A DNA stretch of 5,393 nt from UBA9926 sp964524295. GTDB lineage: Bacteria > Pseudomonadota > Gammaproteobacteria > Pseudomonadales > Azotimanducaceae. The notes beneath the pieces are model-generated. The model was given only the letters and a program-made list of their open reading frames with translations. It did not search any database and was not told where the DNA came from. Both the position numbers and the translations under genes were made by a program. Of the stretch, positions 5,355 through 5,393 are shown one piece after another. Each line of letters opens with the position of its first letter. The stretch's first letter is position 1. The DNA is taken from the NCBI GenBank assembly GCA_964524295.1, contig CAZGCW010000259.1:1-5393 (forward strand), read 5' to 3'.

Positions 5355-5393
5355 ATGAAACCCATATCAGCTGATTCCCATGTCGTTGAAGGA
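5355..5393 (+). CDS. Amidohydrolase-family protein, first 13 residues only
   Basis: The open frame MKPISADSHVVEG runs off the window edge. The opening I-S-A-D-S-H-V-V-E is the typical N-terminus of amidohydrolase_2 (TIM-barrel metal-dependent hydrolase) proteins, whose first strand carries an Asp-x-His metal-binding pair, here Asp7 and His9. Such enzymes hydrolyse or decarboxylate small organic acids or amides, often in aromatic or terpenoid catabolism. AGGAG at 5344-5348, six bases before the ATG, is a strong ribosome site and fixes the start. The gene diverges from the MarR regulator and probably is its target. With only 13 residues the family call rests on the motif and context. Confidence 0.7.
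   Translation, partial: MKPISADSHVVEG

Overview
The window looks like chromosomal DNA from a Gram-negative, probably marine gammaproteobacterium. The protein families point to Cellvibrionales/Halieaceae-type bacteria, but this is inferred from family content alone and no marker gene confirms it. GC is moderate, coding density is fairly low, and non-coding stretches are long. I see no tRNA, rRNA, CRISPR array, complete insertion sequence or phage gene.

Layout, left to right. Positions 1-494 (minus) hold the N-terminal part of a secreted sulfatase of the formylglycine type. Its reading frame is cut by a TAA codon just after the signal peptide, so it is annotated as a pseudogene. Positions 495-1077 carry no gene but hold four perfect tandem copies of a 13-bp unit and a nested inverted-repeat element of about 144 bp. 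Positions 1078-2391 (minus) encode a CYP153-type cytochrome P450, a family known for terminal hydroxylation of alkanes and related aliphatic chains. Diverging from it, 2656-3204 (plus) encodes a cupin of the cysteine-dioxygenase-like superfamily with a three-histidine metal site. The region between these two genes holds a paired 9-bp direct repeat and a possible P450 promoter. Positions 3205-3701 are non-coding and contain a strong hairpin. Positions 3702-4097 encode a DUF4389 membrane protein, followed by an unrecognised 125-residue exported or anchored protein at 4148-4525. After a convergent gap, a MarR-family regulator (4773-5243, minus) diverges from the first 13 codons of an amidohydrolase (5355 to the window end, plus). 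A perfect inverted repeat between the last two is a candidate MarR operator.

How the parts may work together. Sulfatase, CYP153 P450, thiol-dioxygenase-like cupin and amidohydrolase with its MarR regulator suggest an accessory catabolic neighbourhood for aliphatic, terpenoid/steroid or sulfated organic compounds. No shared pathway is shown by the sequence: the P450 lacks adjacent ferredoxin or reductase genes, and each regulator-target link is inferred from position only. The window contains no clearly new multi-gene system. The items most worth a second look are the nonsense codon in the sulfatase, the two repeat elements in 604-839, the unknown 125-residue protein with D-P-x-K-K repeats, and the MarR/amidohydrolase switch.
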